NCBI GenBank assembly: GCA_009776565.1 | Contig: WRNQ01000007.1 | Coordinates: 1 to 22,990, forward strand | Length of the DNA stretch: 22,990 nt | Source of the DNA: Synergistaceae bacterium | GTDB lineage: Bacteria > Synergistota > Synergistia > Synergistales > Aminobacteriaceae | Direction of reading: 5' to 3' | Shown: positions 16,701 through 22,990 of the stretch, one piece after another | Layout of the letters: every line of letters begins with the position of its first letter | Position numbering within the stretch: the stretch's first letter is position 1 | Notes under the pieces: model-generated | Seen by the model: only the letters and a program-made list of their open reading frames with translations | The model's database searches: none | Told to the model about the DNA's origin: nothing | Translations under genes and position numbers: made by a program

Positions 16701-19700
16701 AACGATGAAATTAAAAACAACGCCGTTGGTTTCGAAGGTATCAGATTCCTCTGTTATCCCGTTGAGCCACTTGTCAAATTTATCTTTCCCATCTGCATCA
16801 CGGAAGATTGCATCAATAACTGTATCCGTCTTTATATAGTACTCAAAATGGTTGTCGCCATCCCGCACAATATGACCGTAGCAAAGCCCCTCTTTTAGCA
16901 AAGCGAAATTCCTGATTGATTCATTAAATTTTTCAGTGTATGCTTCAGGTCTACGCTCGTCCTTTTTTCCATACATGATCATTGGTACAACCGATGCGCG
17001 ATTTGCTTGAATTAAAGGCTGTTCTTTGCAGAACTTGTCTGATGGAGGGAAACAATGAATGCATTCATTTGGCAGAAACCATTCGTTACTGACAGAAACG
17101 AAGAAATAAATGAGATTCTGATTGCTAATCCGGGCATGGGCATTCTTGTAATGAACATACCGCGGACTGGAACAGTCATTTATTTCTTCCCAGAACCTTT
17201 CTTCCAATCCATACCTGCCCTTTCCGGCATCTTTGCGCGGTAATTGATCGTCGCGAATTAAAACAACACAATGGTGTAAGATGACTGCCTGATAAAAGGC
17301 ATTCTCATTGTCTGCTGAATAAGTATTGGACATCTTACATCTTAAGTCGGATTTAATTTTTACGTGCGTAGTAAGCGTGCTGCCTATTGGCACCACGACT
17401 ATAAACCGTGAATGCTTATCAGGCTTCACTTTCCCCCACCTGCTGAAAGTGTCATCCCGGTTTGCTTCATTGTAAATGATATAATCTATCTGATTATCAG
17501 ATAAATTTGAGAAGCGCTTTATGTTTTCCTTGAATGCGATAACAAGATTTTCTGAGTATGTTTCGTATCCAATCAAAACAAGTTTTGCAGCTGGTTCACG
17601 GTCAATCGTTTCTCGGATGACTTTGCTCGAAATTTTATACAGGAAATATGAAAATCGAGAAACATAATTGCTCAAGCCAAATAATAACGACGCTTCATAA
17701 TAATTACCGTGAATATGAATTTTTGAGCCTACCCGCATATGCGTTTCCTCGAGACAACAGCCAAATGGCGACCCGAGAATATCTTGCTCAAGATCGGATT
17801 TCACTCTATCATGAAAGAGATCAGGAATAAAGCAATCAAACGGGAATATCTTTTCGGGAGCATATACAGCATAATCTGCATCACTTGCCTTTTCTTCTTC
17901 CCTCATTAATATTTTTACTTCATGAAGTGGTTGTCCTTTAGCCAATGTAGAGATTTCGAAGGTAGCCTCTACTGATGCATGCAACGAATTACCGTAGAAC
18001 AATATTTCCTTCTCGGCATTAGGAGAACAGAGATATACCTGTCGCTCCGCCATTGCGTCATTTTGACCAGTCTTCATATAAATAAGAGAGAAGATTCTAA
18101 TAAAAGCCGATAGAAACCCATCTGTTGCACATAGAATAGCAATATATTCAGGGGCATCCGTTTTGTGCGTAGCAAGAATTTTGATTAGGGCTTTGACAAA
18201 TATCTCTGCTCCAGGCGCCGTAGTAATATTGGCTGCATTAAAGCATGGGAATTTCTTTTGTCCGTTGAGTTTTTTCAATTCTGACCAAATGCTGTTATAT
18301 ACTTTTGTTATAGTTTCTTCTTTTCTGTCATTTCTGTCTGTCTGCGCAAAAGCAAATTTCTCTTCAGGAATGAATTCAGCCTCCCATTCAAGAACTGTTT
18401 CATCAATTTTCAATTCGGCATTTAGCCCTGTTGTGCGGGGGTTATGCTTCTTTATCCCAATAGGCAAAAGAATTTCGTATTGAGTGCCTGGGATATGTAT
18501 CTCTGAGGTTTCCGAAAAGGCCTGATCTAAAAATGGCTGATTGCTTTGATCATTATAGAATATGTTATCGGAAATAATGCGGCTTTCATTTGAGGAATAC
18601 AATCGAAATTTTCCTTCCGCAAAATCGACAAGGTGCTTAAATACAAGCAGGCCGTAATGTGAGATGAGATTCTGAGGTTTGCTGTAAAACTTTCGCCAAT
18701 CATTTTTTGCGGCGCCTTTCTGATAATCAAAAAAATCCACAAGTTTAAATTTTTTTAGACTAGCTAATAGCTCATTGTCAACATCATATTCTCGTGAATA
18801 ATTATAGTCGGCGTCTGCCAATCCTATATCTTCCTCAATGTTCTTAACGAACCTTTTTGGTATGTCATATTCTGAATTATAATCAGAAATCAACACTTCC
18901 AGAAAATACTTCTTTTTCGCTATTCCTTTATTATCTTTACCATTGACTTCACCGTTAGTTTCACAATCTACTCCGCCATTGACTTCGCAGTCAGTTTTAT
19001 CATTGACTTCGCCATTGACTTCACCATTGACTCCGCCATTGACTCCACCAATACCATAACGATTTCTAAGATAATCGCGAGAATCGTTAGCGGCGTGCCG
19101 GTCTTCTTTTGTGTGGTGAATTCTGAGGCATAGAATGCCTTTTCTGTTAATACCACTCTTTTCTTCAGAGTGCCTGGCGGCATTTTCCAAGAGATGCAAT
19201 ATTCCATCAGCATAGTCCTGAGCATCTATAAGAAGGTCGTCTCGCGAATCAGACAACAAAATTCCGTCTTCGTCAAAATATGTAATTTCACGTTCCTTGC
19301 AAAGAAAACTCCAAAATGTTAGAAAGAGACAATATGCAAGTACGCTTGTTGTTTTAGCTATTTTGTCAAGATAATTGAACATTTCATTTATTTTTACTTT
19401 TACTTCATCGCTTGACTTTTTCTTTATATTTCCATAAATTTCTTCTAAACACTTTTTACAATACTCTGATAAGATGTCATCTATAAGATCAATAACAGGC
19501 AGTGAAAACTCCCTAATGCCTTGGAGGTTTTCTTGATTATCGTCAAGAATGCCGTCTCTTTCTACCCTTTCGCCTTTATCTGAAACGCAGATTCTTTCGA
19601 TAGTCTCTTTGTTTCTCAAGTCTATTTCTTGATAGTTACCTTTAAGTGCGATCGAATACAATACATCTCGATAGAATATTATCCCTCGTGCATTGCGATT

Positions 19701-20444
19701 ATGCCATTTTTGTATTGTAAGTTCATGCAATCCGCCTTGATTTCTATTTTTCTCTTCTGCCGCCCTACCAAGGAGCTCGTAGTCATTAGCCTGAATGGGA
19801 AGTTGTGGAAAAAACCTATGAGAAACCGTTAGCTTTCTTTTATTAATCCGGTGCGGGTACAAATCATAGATTACACCTGTATTTATATCTTTAAATGGTC
19901 TTAAAAGAAATATATTTTCATTTGACGTCTGAGATAGAGCTATGTTATATACTGCCGTATGTTTTCTGCTGTCGTTAAATTCCTCTTTTATGATGTGGAA
20001 TCTGTTTTCATTATTTGACAATATTGATTCATATAATAAATAGCTTGATATTATGCTGCTTTCTACTGGTGTATTTAAATCTTCCGGGATAACAGCAAGA
20101 CAGCATTTACGGTCAATATATCGACTTGCCAGGAAAAAATAGTGAATATTTATTATGTCGTTATCTTGCTTATTTTTTACACGGAAATAGAATATATCAT
20201 CCTCTTTAGGTTTGTTATGGAATTCACAAGCATTTTTTTTATCTCTTTCATAGAAAAAAACTGCATCACGATACTCGTTTACAGGCGATATAAAACTACG
20301 TTCCAGATACTTTACGTGTTTGCTTACCCAATTGTTTTCACCATCAATACCATGCATAATAAAATTAAAAGATCGAGCATAATCCTCTCTCGAGTTTTCA
20401 ATATGAAATGCAACGATTCTTCTCATGACAATCAACCCCATCAT
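13713..20444 (-). CDS. Giant (2243 aa) protein with two histidine-kinase-like ATPase regions and phosphoribosyltransferase-like motifs
   Basis: I recognise parts, not the whole. Residues 1-400 are an unassigned N-terminus. At about 415-425 LLENAARHS resembles the N-box of HATPase folds, followed by LEVLISDYN as a degenerate G1 box and HYGLLVFKHLVDFAEG (about 595-612) as a G2-like segment. At about 1010-1022 VVVPIGSTLTTHVKI, and at about 1313-1325 FVDDTIVTGASFYRA, resemble PRPP-binding loops; the second fits the phosphoribosyltransferase consensus well. CIHC (about 1128) and CVMC (about 1395) may bind metal. A helical region covers about 1450-1750. A GAF-like stretch (about 1785-1920) and paired helices lead to a second HATPase with FEVFFNALRHG (about 2130-2140) and GGITLPTLKYY. 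No signal peptide is evident. It is first in the operon. ATG 20444 and ATG 20426 are both possible starts, and the promoter position slightly favours 20426. Confidence 0.8.
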   Translation of the reverse strand: MMGLIVMRRIVAFHIENSREDYARSFNFIMHGIDGENNWVSKHVKYLERSFISPVNEYRDAVFFYERDKKNACEFHNKPKEDDIFYFRVKNKQDNDIINIHYFFLASRYIDRKCCLAVIPEDLNTPVESSIISSYLLYESILSNNENRFHIIKEEFNDSRKHTAVYNIALSQTSNENIFLLRPFKDINTGVIYDLYPHRINKRKLTVSHRFFPQLPIQANDYELLGRAAEEKNRNQGGLHELTIQKWHNRNARGIIFYRDVLYSIALKGNYQEIDLRNKETIERICVSDKGERVERDGILDDNQENLQGIREFSLPVIDLIDDILSEYCKKCLEEIYGNIKKKSSDEVKVKINEMFNYLDKIAKTTSVLAYCLFLTFWSFLCKEREITYFDEDGILLSDSRDDLLIDAQDYADGILHLLENAARHSEEKSGINRKGILCLRIHHTKEDRHAANDSRDYLRNRYGIGGVNGGVNGEVNGEVNDKTDCEVNGGVDCETNGEVNGKDNKGIAKKKYFLEVLISDYNSEYDIPKRFVKNIEEDIGLADADYNYSREYDVDNELLASLKKFKLVDFFDYQKGAAKNDWRKFYSKPQNLISHYGLLVFKHLVDFAEGKFRLYSSNESRIISDNIFYNDQSNQPFLDQAFSETSEIHIPGTQYEILLPIGIKKHNPRTTGLNAELKIDETVLEWEAEFIPEEKFAFAQTDRNDRKEETITKVYNSIWSELKKLNGQKKFPCFNAANITTAPGAEIFVKALIKILATHKTDAPEYIAILCATDGFLSAFIRIFSLIYMKTGQNDAMAERQVYLCSPNAEKEILFYGNSLHASVEATFEISTLAKGQPLHEVKILMREEEKASDADYAVYAPEKIFPFDCFIPDLFHDRVKSDLEQDILGSPFGCCLEETHMRVGSKIHIHGNYYEASLLFGLSNYVSRFSYFLYKISSKVIRETIDREPAAKLVLIGYETYSENLVIAFKENIKRFSNLSDNQIDYIIYNEANRDDTFSRWGKVKPDKHSRFIVVVPIGSTLTTHVKIKSDLRCKMSNTYSADNENAFYQAVILHHCVVLIRDDQLPRKDAGKGRYGLEERFWEEINDCSSPRYVHYKNAHARISNQNLIYFFVSVSNEWFLPNECIHCFPPSDKFCKEQPLIQANRASVVPMIMYGKKDERRPEAYTEKFNESIRNFALLKEGLCYGHIVRDGDNHFEYYIKTDTVIDAIFRDADGKDKFDKWLNGITEESDTFETNGVVFNFIVAPLHDTNAAFVSAVKEKNRAKQIIWLDTKRDYRSNINAKYSNLRTLYDNLCGAFGARYARAEIRFHFVDDTIVTGASFYRAKSVLQSLFPVAAFHEKDDGVTVRLFQSVILLINRCSKNTQLNFVEEGHFHSFFELNISSMRNHNDACVMCKKAQNFAVDINMAAATNELSKISLKKAQKYKIINSEDITRPEDVVLNKYSRKFSGKKWSELVDEEKTRIGWLQGRAYYRLIATHRINNRFNALQNREVPTAVQKMIWEELNEICSCSHEQGREKRESFFAFLKVISKPFLSFKKSVIEAALPVVLEVAEYYFTGNSRLLEDNDKINIWNFVDKLKTPSRDEEGEYITSLTLLKVLFSCLTNMNSTYLLRVYTINNVLEYIKNMHQEVAEGFICNYAFCIKQILSLSRKENLGVWLEHLLIEKQELHIPGRKRIGYNRVKDKLLHASTLLNLLRLENTYLIRDALGECKKAFNLSHTWSDADASKRLLEEYESTNCELEKIVKSTLDQYFCDTYREFVAEMHESPVNSDILYNEFVPMLYLSLLLDKTHLSSLERENSFYHMMLELSAKILGTDTKYLGLFAVLNTDTPGEKNIYQLFPDPGKSADTIKDSRRFVSDIIKNHIIDEQLLRIGDTFFLIRDVPRGKSRYAAIKLLANEYDNPTIGSTEYYFAYQLRAIPENESPSGENSSETNFEQTMLWDNENKAIQSAIVKARNLLSMRSELVKRLVADYDNNIFDTYLEFRKSFEMLSSDKSRAHAPFEELGRAFSFMKETIDLAHKSNLLHSEYAYDLYTTVKTIADSIVSKWSIHSIRKTFPQRWSPKDATIMRNMDMTGYEVMLVSVLKSRIVVKGADVFPDKTSSIEIDFEKITLDTPKSFSYIWFCAFFEVFFNALRHGNPINSDEERQIHDKERQVHIEVSTSADGRAIKFRNMKLADEQLDDDGGITLPTLKYYFDNYYGKETFMYGPTNDGHYEVTMPIKIVEKERLDNEKSSNH
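18940..19050 (-). repeat. 12-bp repeat inside the giant gene
   Basis: Units encode GGVN, GEVN, DCEVN and similar tetrapeptides, about nine in all. The array keeps the frame and lies between the N-box-like and G1-like segments of the first HATPase region, probably in a surface loop. Confidence 0.88.
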
Positions 20445-20464
20445 CCATAGGCTGCCTTGCGGTC

Positions 20465-20493
20465 AGTATATATCTTTAAATCCTTAATTTCAA
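20465..20493 (-). promoter_or_regulatory. Promoter of the giant-gene operon
   Basis: TTGAAA (20493-20488) and TATACT (20470-20465) are separated by exactly 17 bp. Transcription would start near 20458, giving a leader of about 14 nt to ATG 20444 or 32 nt to ATG 20426. Confidence 0.65.
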
Positions 20494-20507
20494 TATGAAA
20501 ATTGAAA
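20488..20507. promoter_or_regulatory. Inverted repeat overlapping the -35 box
   Basis: TTTCAAT (20488-20494) and ATTGAAA (20501-20507) are perfect 7-bp arms with a 6-bp spacer. The left arm coincides with the -35 box of the giant-gene promoter, as expected for an operator. Confidence 0.45.
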
Positions 20508-20881
20508 ACCTAAATATGCACCAAAATATGGCAAAATATGCAGTAGCGCCATTAGCGACAGTAGCGCCATGGCGCCGTCATTGCGCTATTGCATAGGATA
20601 ATCTTATATAAAAACAAGATCCTGACTCCTGGTTCTTGACTTCTTACGGTCGAAGACCGTGCTATGCCATTATGCCATAGTGACATGTGCTGTTGTGCCA
20701 CAGTGCCGTTGTGTTTTGCCTGTTGATATGCTATATTCAAAATAATCTTAGGCATTGTCATATGGCGTTCTATACACGCTTAGTTTCTTTATGTATCGTT
20801 ATTTTGGTAAGCCAAGTTTTTACAAACGAAATTTCACTACCAGTGCGTATAAATCTGATTATTTTAGAGGAGAAATAGCCA
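20508..20881. other. Divergent intergenic region, no gene seen
   Basis: The left side has three AAATATG-type direct repeats (20513-20541) and repeated GTAGCGCCAT units (20541-20575). A perfect short hairpin, ACGGTC-GAA-GACCGT, lies at 20646-20660 without a T-run. TGCC/TGTGCC-type short repeats fill 20661-20725. The right end is the leader of the next gene, with TATAAA near 20848 but no convincing -35 box. Confidence 0.5.
20870..20874 (+). promoter_or_regulatory. Shine-Dalgarno fixing the start of the right-edge gene
   Basis: An AGAGGAGA run (core about 20867-20872) lies roughly 9 nt before ATG 20882, the best ribosome-binding site in this part of the window. Confidence 0.7.
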
Positions 20882-22990
20882 ATGGCGCTAAATGAAAAAA
20901 AAGACAAAACCAAAAGGGATCCGGATATTTTCGCAAAGTATAAAAAGCACGTGAATATTCTAAGGCTTGGTTTGTCCTATGGTTTTATCAAAGGGATCTG
21001 GAACTGCTTCAAGAATTTAGCGGAGGTACAATTGGAATACCGCTGGAACGGGCGGTATTACTACAGCGAGCTCCACAATTCCTATTTTTTCTTGTGCGGG
21101 CGTCAGGCGTCGCTGTGTGAGACACTGGATGATTTTTTCTGTGATAAACTCGTTTCAGCGTTAAACTCATTCTTTGGCAAGGAAGAAGCTGCACGTATCC
21201 GAGAAGAATGCAGGCTTGTAATGGAATTCCCATACTCCCACACCGTCTATCGCCCCTCATATCGTTCCAGTCGCGCCGGGAATTACGCCGACGTCTTTTT
21301 TATGGTTATGATTAACGCGCTTGATTTTGCCACATATGGCATCTCCATAGAGCAAGCCGTAGCCAGAAGGGATGCGCTTTTGCCAGGGTTGGATAATCGT
21401 CTCGCTCTGGCTTTGCGGCGTGAAGACGAAAAAATTTTGTCTCTTGTTGAAGAGGCAATCCTTGGGGACAACAGCTCCGTACCGATGAGTCACGTGATCA
21501 TTTTTGCCGTCGTAAAAAGCGGTAACAAACGGGCTTTGGAGCTTTTAGGCAGGCTGCTTCTTGCAGCAAAGGGGCAGGAGGGTTTGCGCCAGGCTATTGT
21601 AGAAAATTGTGATTGCGGCACAATTTCCAGCCATCTTGCCTTTATCAAATTGATTTTAGATAACGGGCTCTGCCGTTTTTCGTCAGTAATTCGGGCGTTC
21701 GATACCTGGTCGGGATTGGGGTATGGCGATCAGAAACAAAAAGTGGCTGAAAAATGCATGATGTTGGCTTACGGATATTTGTCGGATGAGGGCGCGGTTT
21801 CGTCCGGACTTGACTCAAACGATACGACTGAAATTTACCTTGCTCTTTGGGCTCTCTGCTGCCGAGATATACACCGCGCTGCGGGAAGCGCGTTAAAGCT
21901 ACTGGACAGCCTGGAAAAATACAAAAGGTTAGTCGGGTGGTATTTCATTACTCATACAAATGAAGCGTCATATCGGCACAGTATTGCCGTCCATTACCTT
22001 CATGTCCGCGACCCGGAGGAATTGGCGTGGATTTGCGCCAATCTGCACGTGAACCACAACGCCTGTTCCGTCGGTTACTTTGGAGGCAGAATTGACGAGA
22101 AACCAATAAAGCCGGAGCTATTCTTAGATGGCAATTATCCAAAAGATAAATCCGAGCGCATCGCGCTGTTTGGTCAAATCGAGGAAATAATAGAATATAT
22201 AGGGCAAAAGAACAAAAAATTCCCGGAGAGCGTGTTCCCCTGGTACTCGCTTGAATTAAGCGCCACCGGACCCTGCGGGGTTCTGCTGAGTCTTGCCGCA
22301 TACGACCGTTCCGCTGATTTAACGCGTCGTGCAGCAAAATTTCTCCCTTTGATGAACCCGATGCAGCGTCAGGCGTTTTACTTTCTACATTTGAACCCTG
22401 GTATACCGGAGCAGCGCGCTTTTCTGCTGGAGGGCCTGTCCGATAAAAGCAGGTACGTCAGGGAGCTCATCGTGAACCGTCTACAAGCCTGTTCCTTGAG
22501 CAGCGCAGATGCGGAGCGGTTGGCTGAAACGCTGAATACCCGGAACGCAGGTTTACGCAAGGCGATTATTACACTTATGAGCAAGCAAAAAGGAGCTCTT
22601 ATCCGGCCAGTGATCCATTACTTATTGGATTGCAGGGACACAAACCAGTTACTGGCGGGCTTGGAATTACTGTATGTGTTTTCTGAAAAGAATCTTGCTT
22701 TTCGAAATGAATACGGGAAAAAACTCATCTTGTTGGGGGCAAACAAAGACCTCTCTCAGGATGTGTCCATACTTCTCAGCAAGCTTGTTCCCGGAAAGCC
22801 GGGTGGGGGAGAGGACGCCAATGCTGTCGGGACTGCCGGGGGCGCCGTGTATGATGGAAAATCAGCGGGCGCCTCGACTGCTGGGATCGCAGGGAGAGCC
22901 GGGGGCGCCGGGAGCGCCTGGACTGCCGGGGGCGTCGCGTATATCGGAAAAGAAGCGGATACCGGCGCCGCCGCGTATACCGGAAAAGAA
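20882..22990 (+). CDS. Large helical protein, possibly DUF4132-type, 3' partial
   Basis: Translation from ATG 20882 is open for all 703 codons to the window end, with no stop. It starts MALNEKKDKTKRDPDIFAK. The product is soluble and mostly helical, with HEAT-like pairs of helices such as AFYFLHLNPGIPEQRAFLLE followed by GLSDKSRYVRELIVNRLQ and SADAERLAETLNTRNAGLRK. The architecture recalls the N-terminal part of long DUF4132 proteins, but the diagnostic C-terminal domain would lie outside the window, so this is tentative. The last 60 or so residues turn into a Gly/Ala-rich repeat. The gene appears richer in G/C than the minus-strand block beside it. It points the same way as the 139-residue gene at 10683, and the two may once have been neighbours. 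Confidence 0.85.
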   Translation, partial: MALNEKKDKTKRDPDIFAKYKKHVNILRLGLSYGFIKGIWNCFKNLAEVQLEYRWNGRYYYSELHNSYFFLCGRQASLCETLDDFFCDKLVSALNSFFGKEEAARIREECRLVMEFPYSHTVYRPSYRSSRAGNYADVFFMVMINALDFATYGISIEQAVARRDALLPGLDNRLALALRREDEKILSLVEEAILGDNSSVPMSHVIIFAVVKSGNKRALELLGRLLLAAKGQEGLRQAIVENCDCGTISSHLAFIKLILDNGLCRFSSVIRAFDTWSGLGYGDQKQKVAEKCMMLAYGYLSDEGAVSSGLDSNDTTEIYLALWALCCRDIHRAAGSALKLLDSLEKYKRLVGWYFITHTNEASYRHSIAVHYLHVRDPEELAWICANLHVNHNACSVGYFGGRIDEKPIKPELFLDGNYPKDKSERIALFGQIEEIIEYIGQKNKKFPESVFPWYSLELSATGPCGVLLSLAAYDRSADLTRRAAKFLPLMNPMQRQAFYFLHLNPGIPEQRAFLLEGLSDKSRYVRELIVNRLQACSLSSADAERLAETLNTRNAGLRKAIITLMSKQKGALIRPVIHYLLDCRDTNQLLAGLELLYVFSEKNLAFRNEYGKKLILLGANKDLSQDVSILLSKLVPGKPGGGEDANAVGTAGGAVYDGKSAGASTAGIAGRAGGAGSAWTAGGVAYIGKEADTGAAAYTGKE
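22798..22990 (+). repeat. Gly/Ala-rich in-frame repeat at the right edge
   Basis: Recurring GTAGGAVYDGKSAG, GGAGSAWTAGGVAYIGKE and TGAAAYTGKE-like units are encoded by GCC-GGG-GGC-rich DNA. The array runs into the window edge, so its length is unknown. Confidence 0.8.

Noticed and set aside
20646..20660. Rho-independent terminator
   Set aside because: The hairpin is perfect but short (6 bp) and lacks a following T-run on either strand.
21009..22584. Several minus-strand open frames under the right-edge gene
   Set aside because: The plus-strand frame is unbroken for 703 codons and begins after a strong ribosome-binding site, so the others are shadows.

Overview
The window looks like a chromosomal stretch from a Firmicute, most likely a clostridial anaerobe. 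The grounds are purine-rich Shine-Dalgarno sites, TTGACA/TATAAT-like promoters, a one-membrane-span zinc-ribbon protein, a CobT/FecCD-type importer and a MobA-like/ModE-like fusion. The species cannot be named from the sequence. A striking feature is the number of short tandem repeats (8 to about 40 bp units). They occur in intergenic DNA and, in units divisible by three, inside open reading frames.

Left part (1-11102). A BREX-type PglX adenine methyltransferase enters from the left edge. It carries three in-frame repeat blocks and stops early at its C-terminus, so it may be a relic. Next comes a membrane-anchored zinc-ribbon protein (minus). An ABC uptake cluster follows: ATPase and permease on the minus strand, and a lipoprotein binding protein divergent on the plus strand. 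After it lies a MobA-like nucleotidyltransferase fused to a ModE-like winged helix, which hints that the importer carries molybdate/tungstate or a related ligand. A stand-alone AAA/DUF4143 ATPase and a 139-residue protein of unknown function complete this part.

Centre (11119-20444, minus strand, visibly more A/T-rich than its right neighbour). This is a compact five-gene block. In transcription order it holds a 2243-residue protein, a phosphoreceiver protein, a DUF2971 protein, a nucleotidyltransferase (MNT) and a HEPN protein. Most junctions overlap by about 20 nt. The giant protein appears to combine an N-terminal histidine-kinase-like ATPase fold, phosphoribosyltransferase-like motifs, a long helical region, a possible GAF-like region and a second C-terminal histidine-kinase-like ATPase fold. 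With the receiver and the DUF2971 protein it forms a plausible undescribed phosphorelay or conflict system, and this is the main discovery candidate. A good promoter (TTGAAA-17-TATACT), with an inverted repeat over its -35 box, sits just upstream of the giant gene.

Right part (20882-22990, plus). A long helical protein, possibly of the DUF4132 type, starts after a strong ribosome-binding site and runs off the right edge. From memory, relatives of the 139-residue gene occur beside DUF4132-type genes. If so, the central minus-strand block was inserted between two once-adjacent genes.
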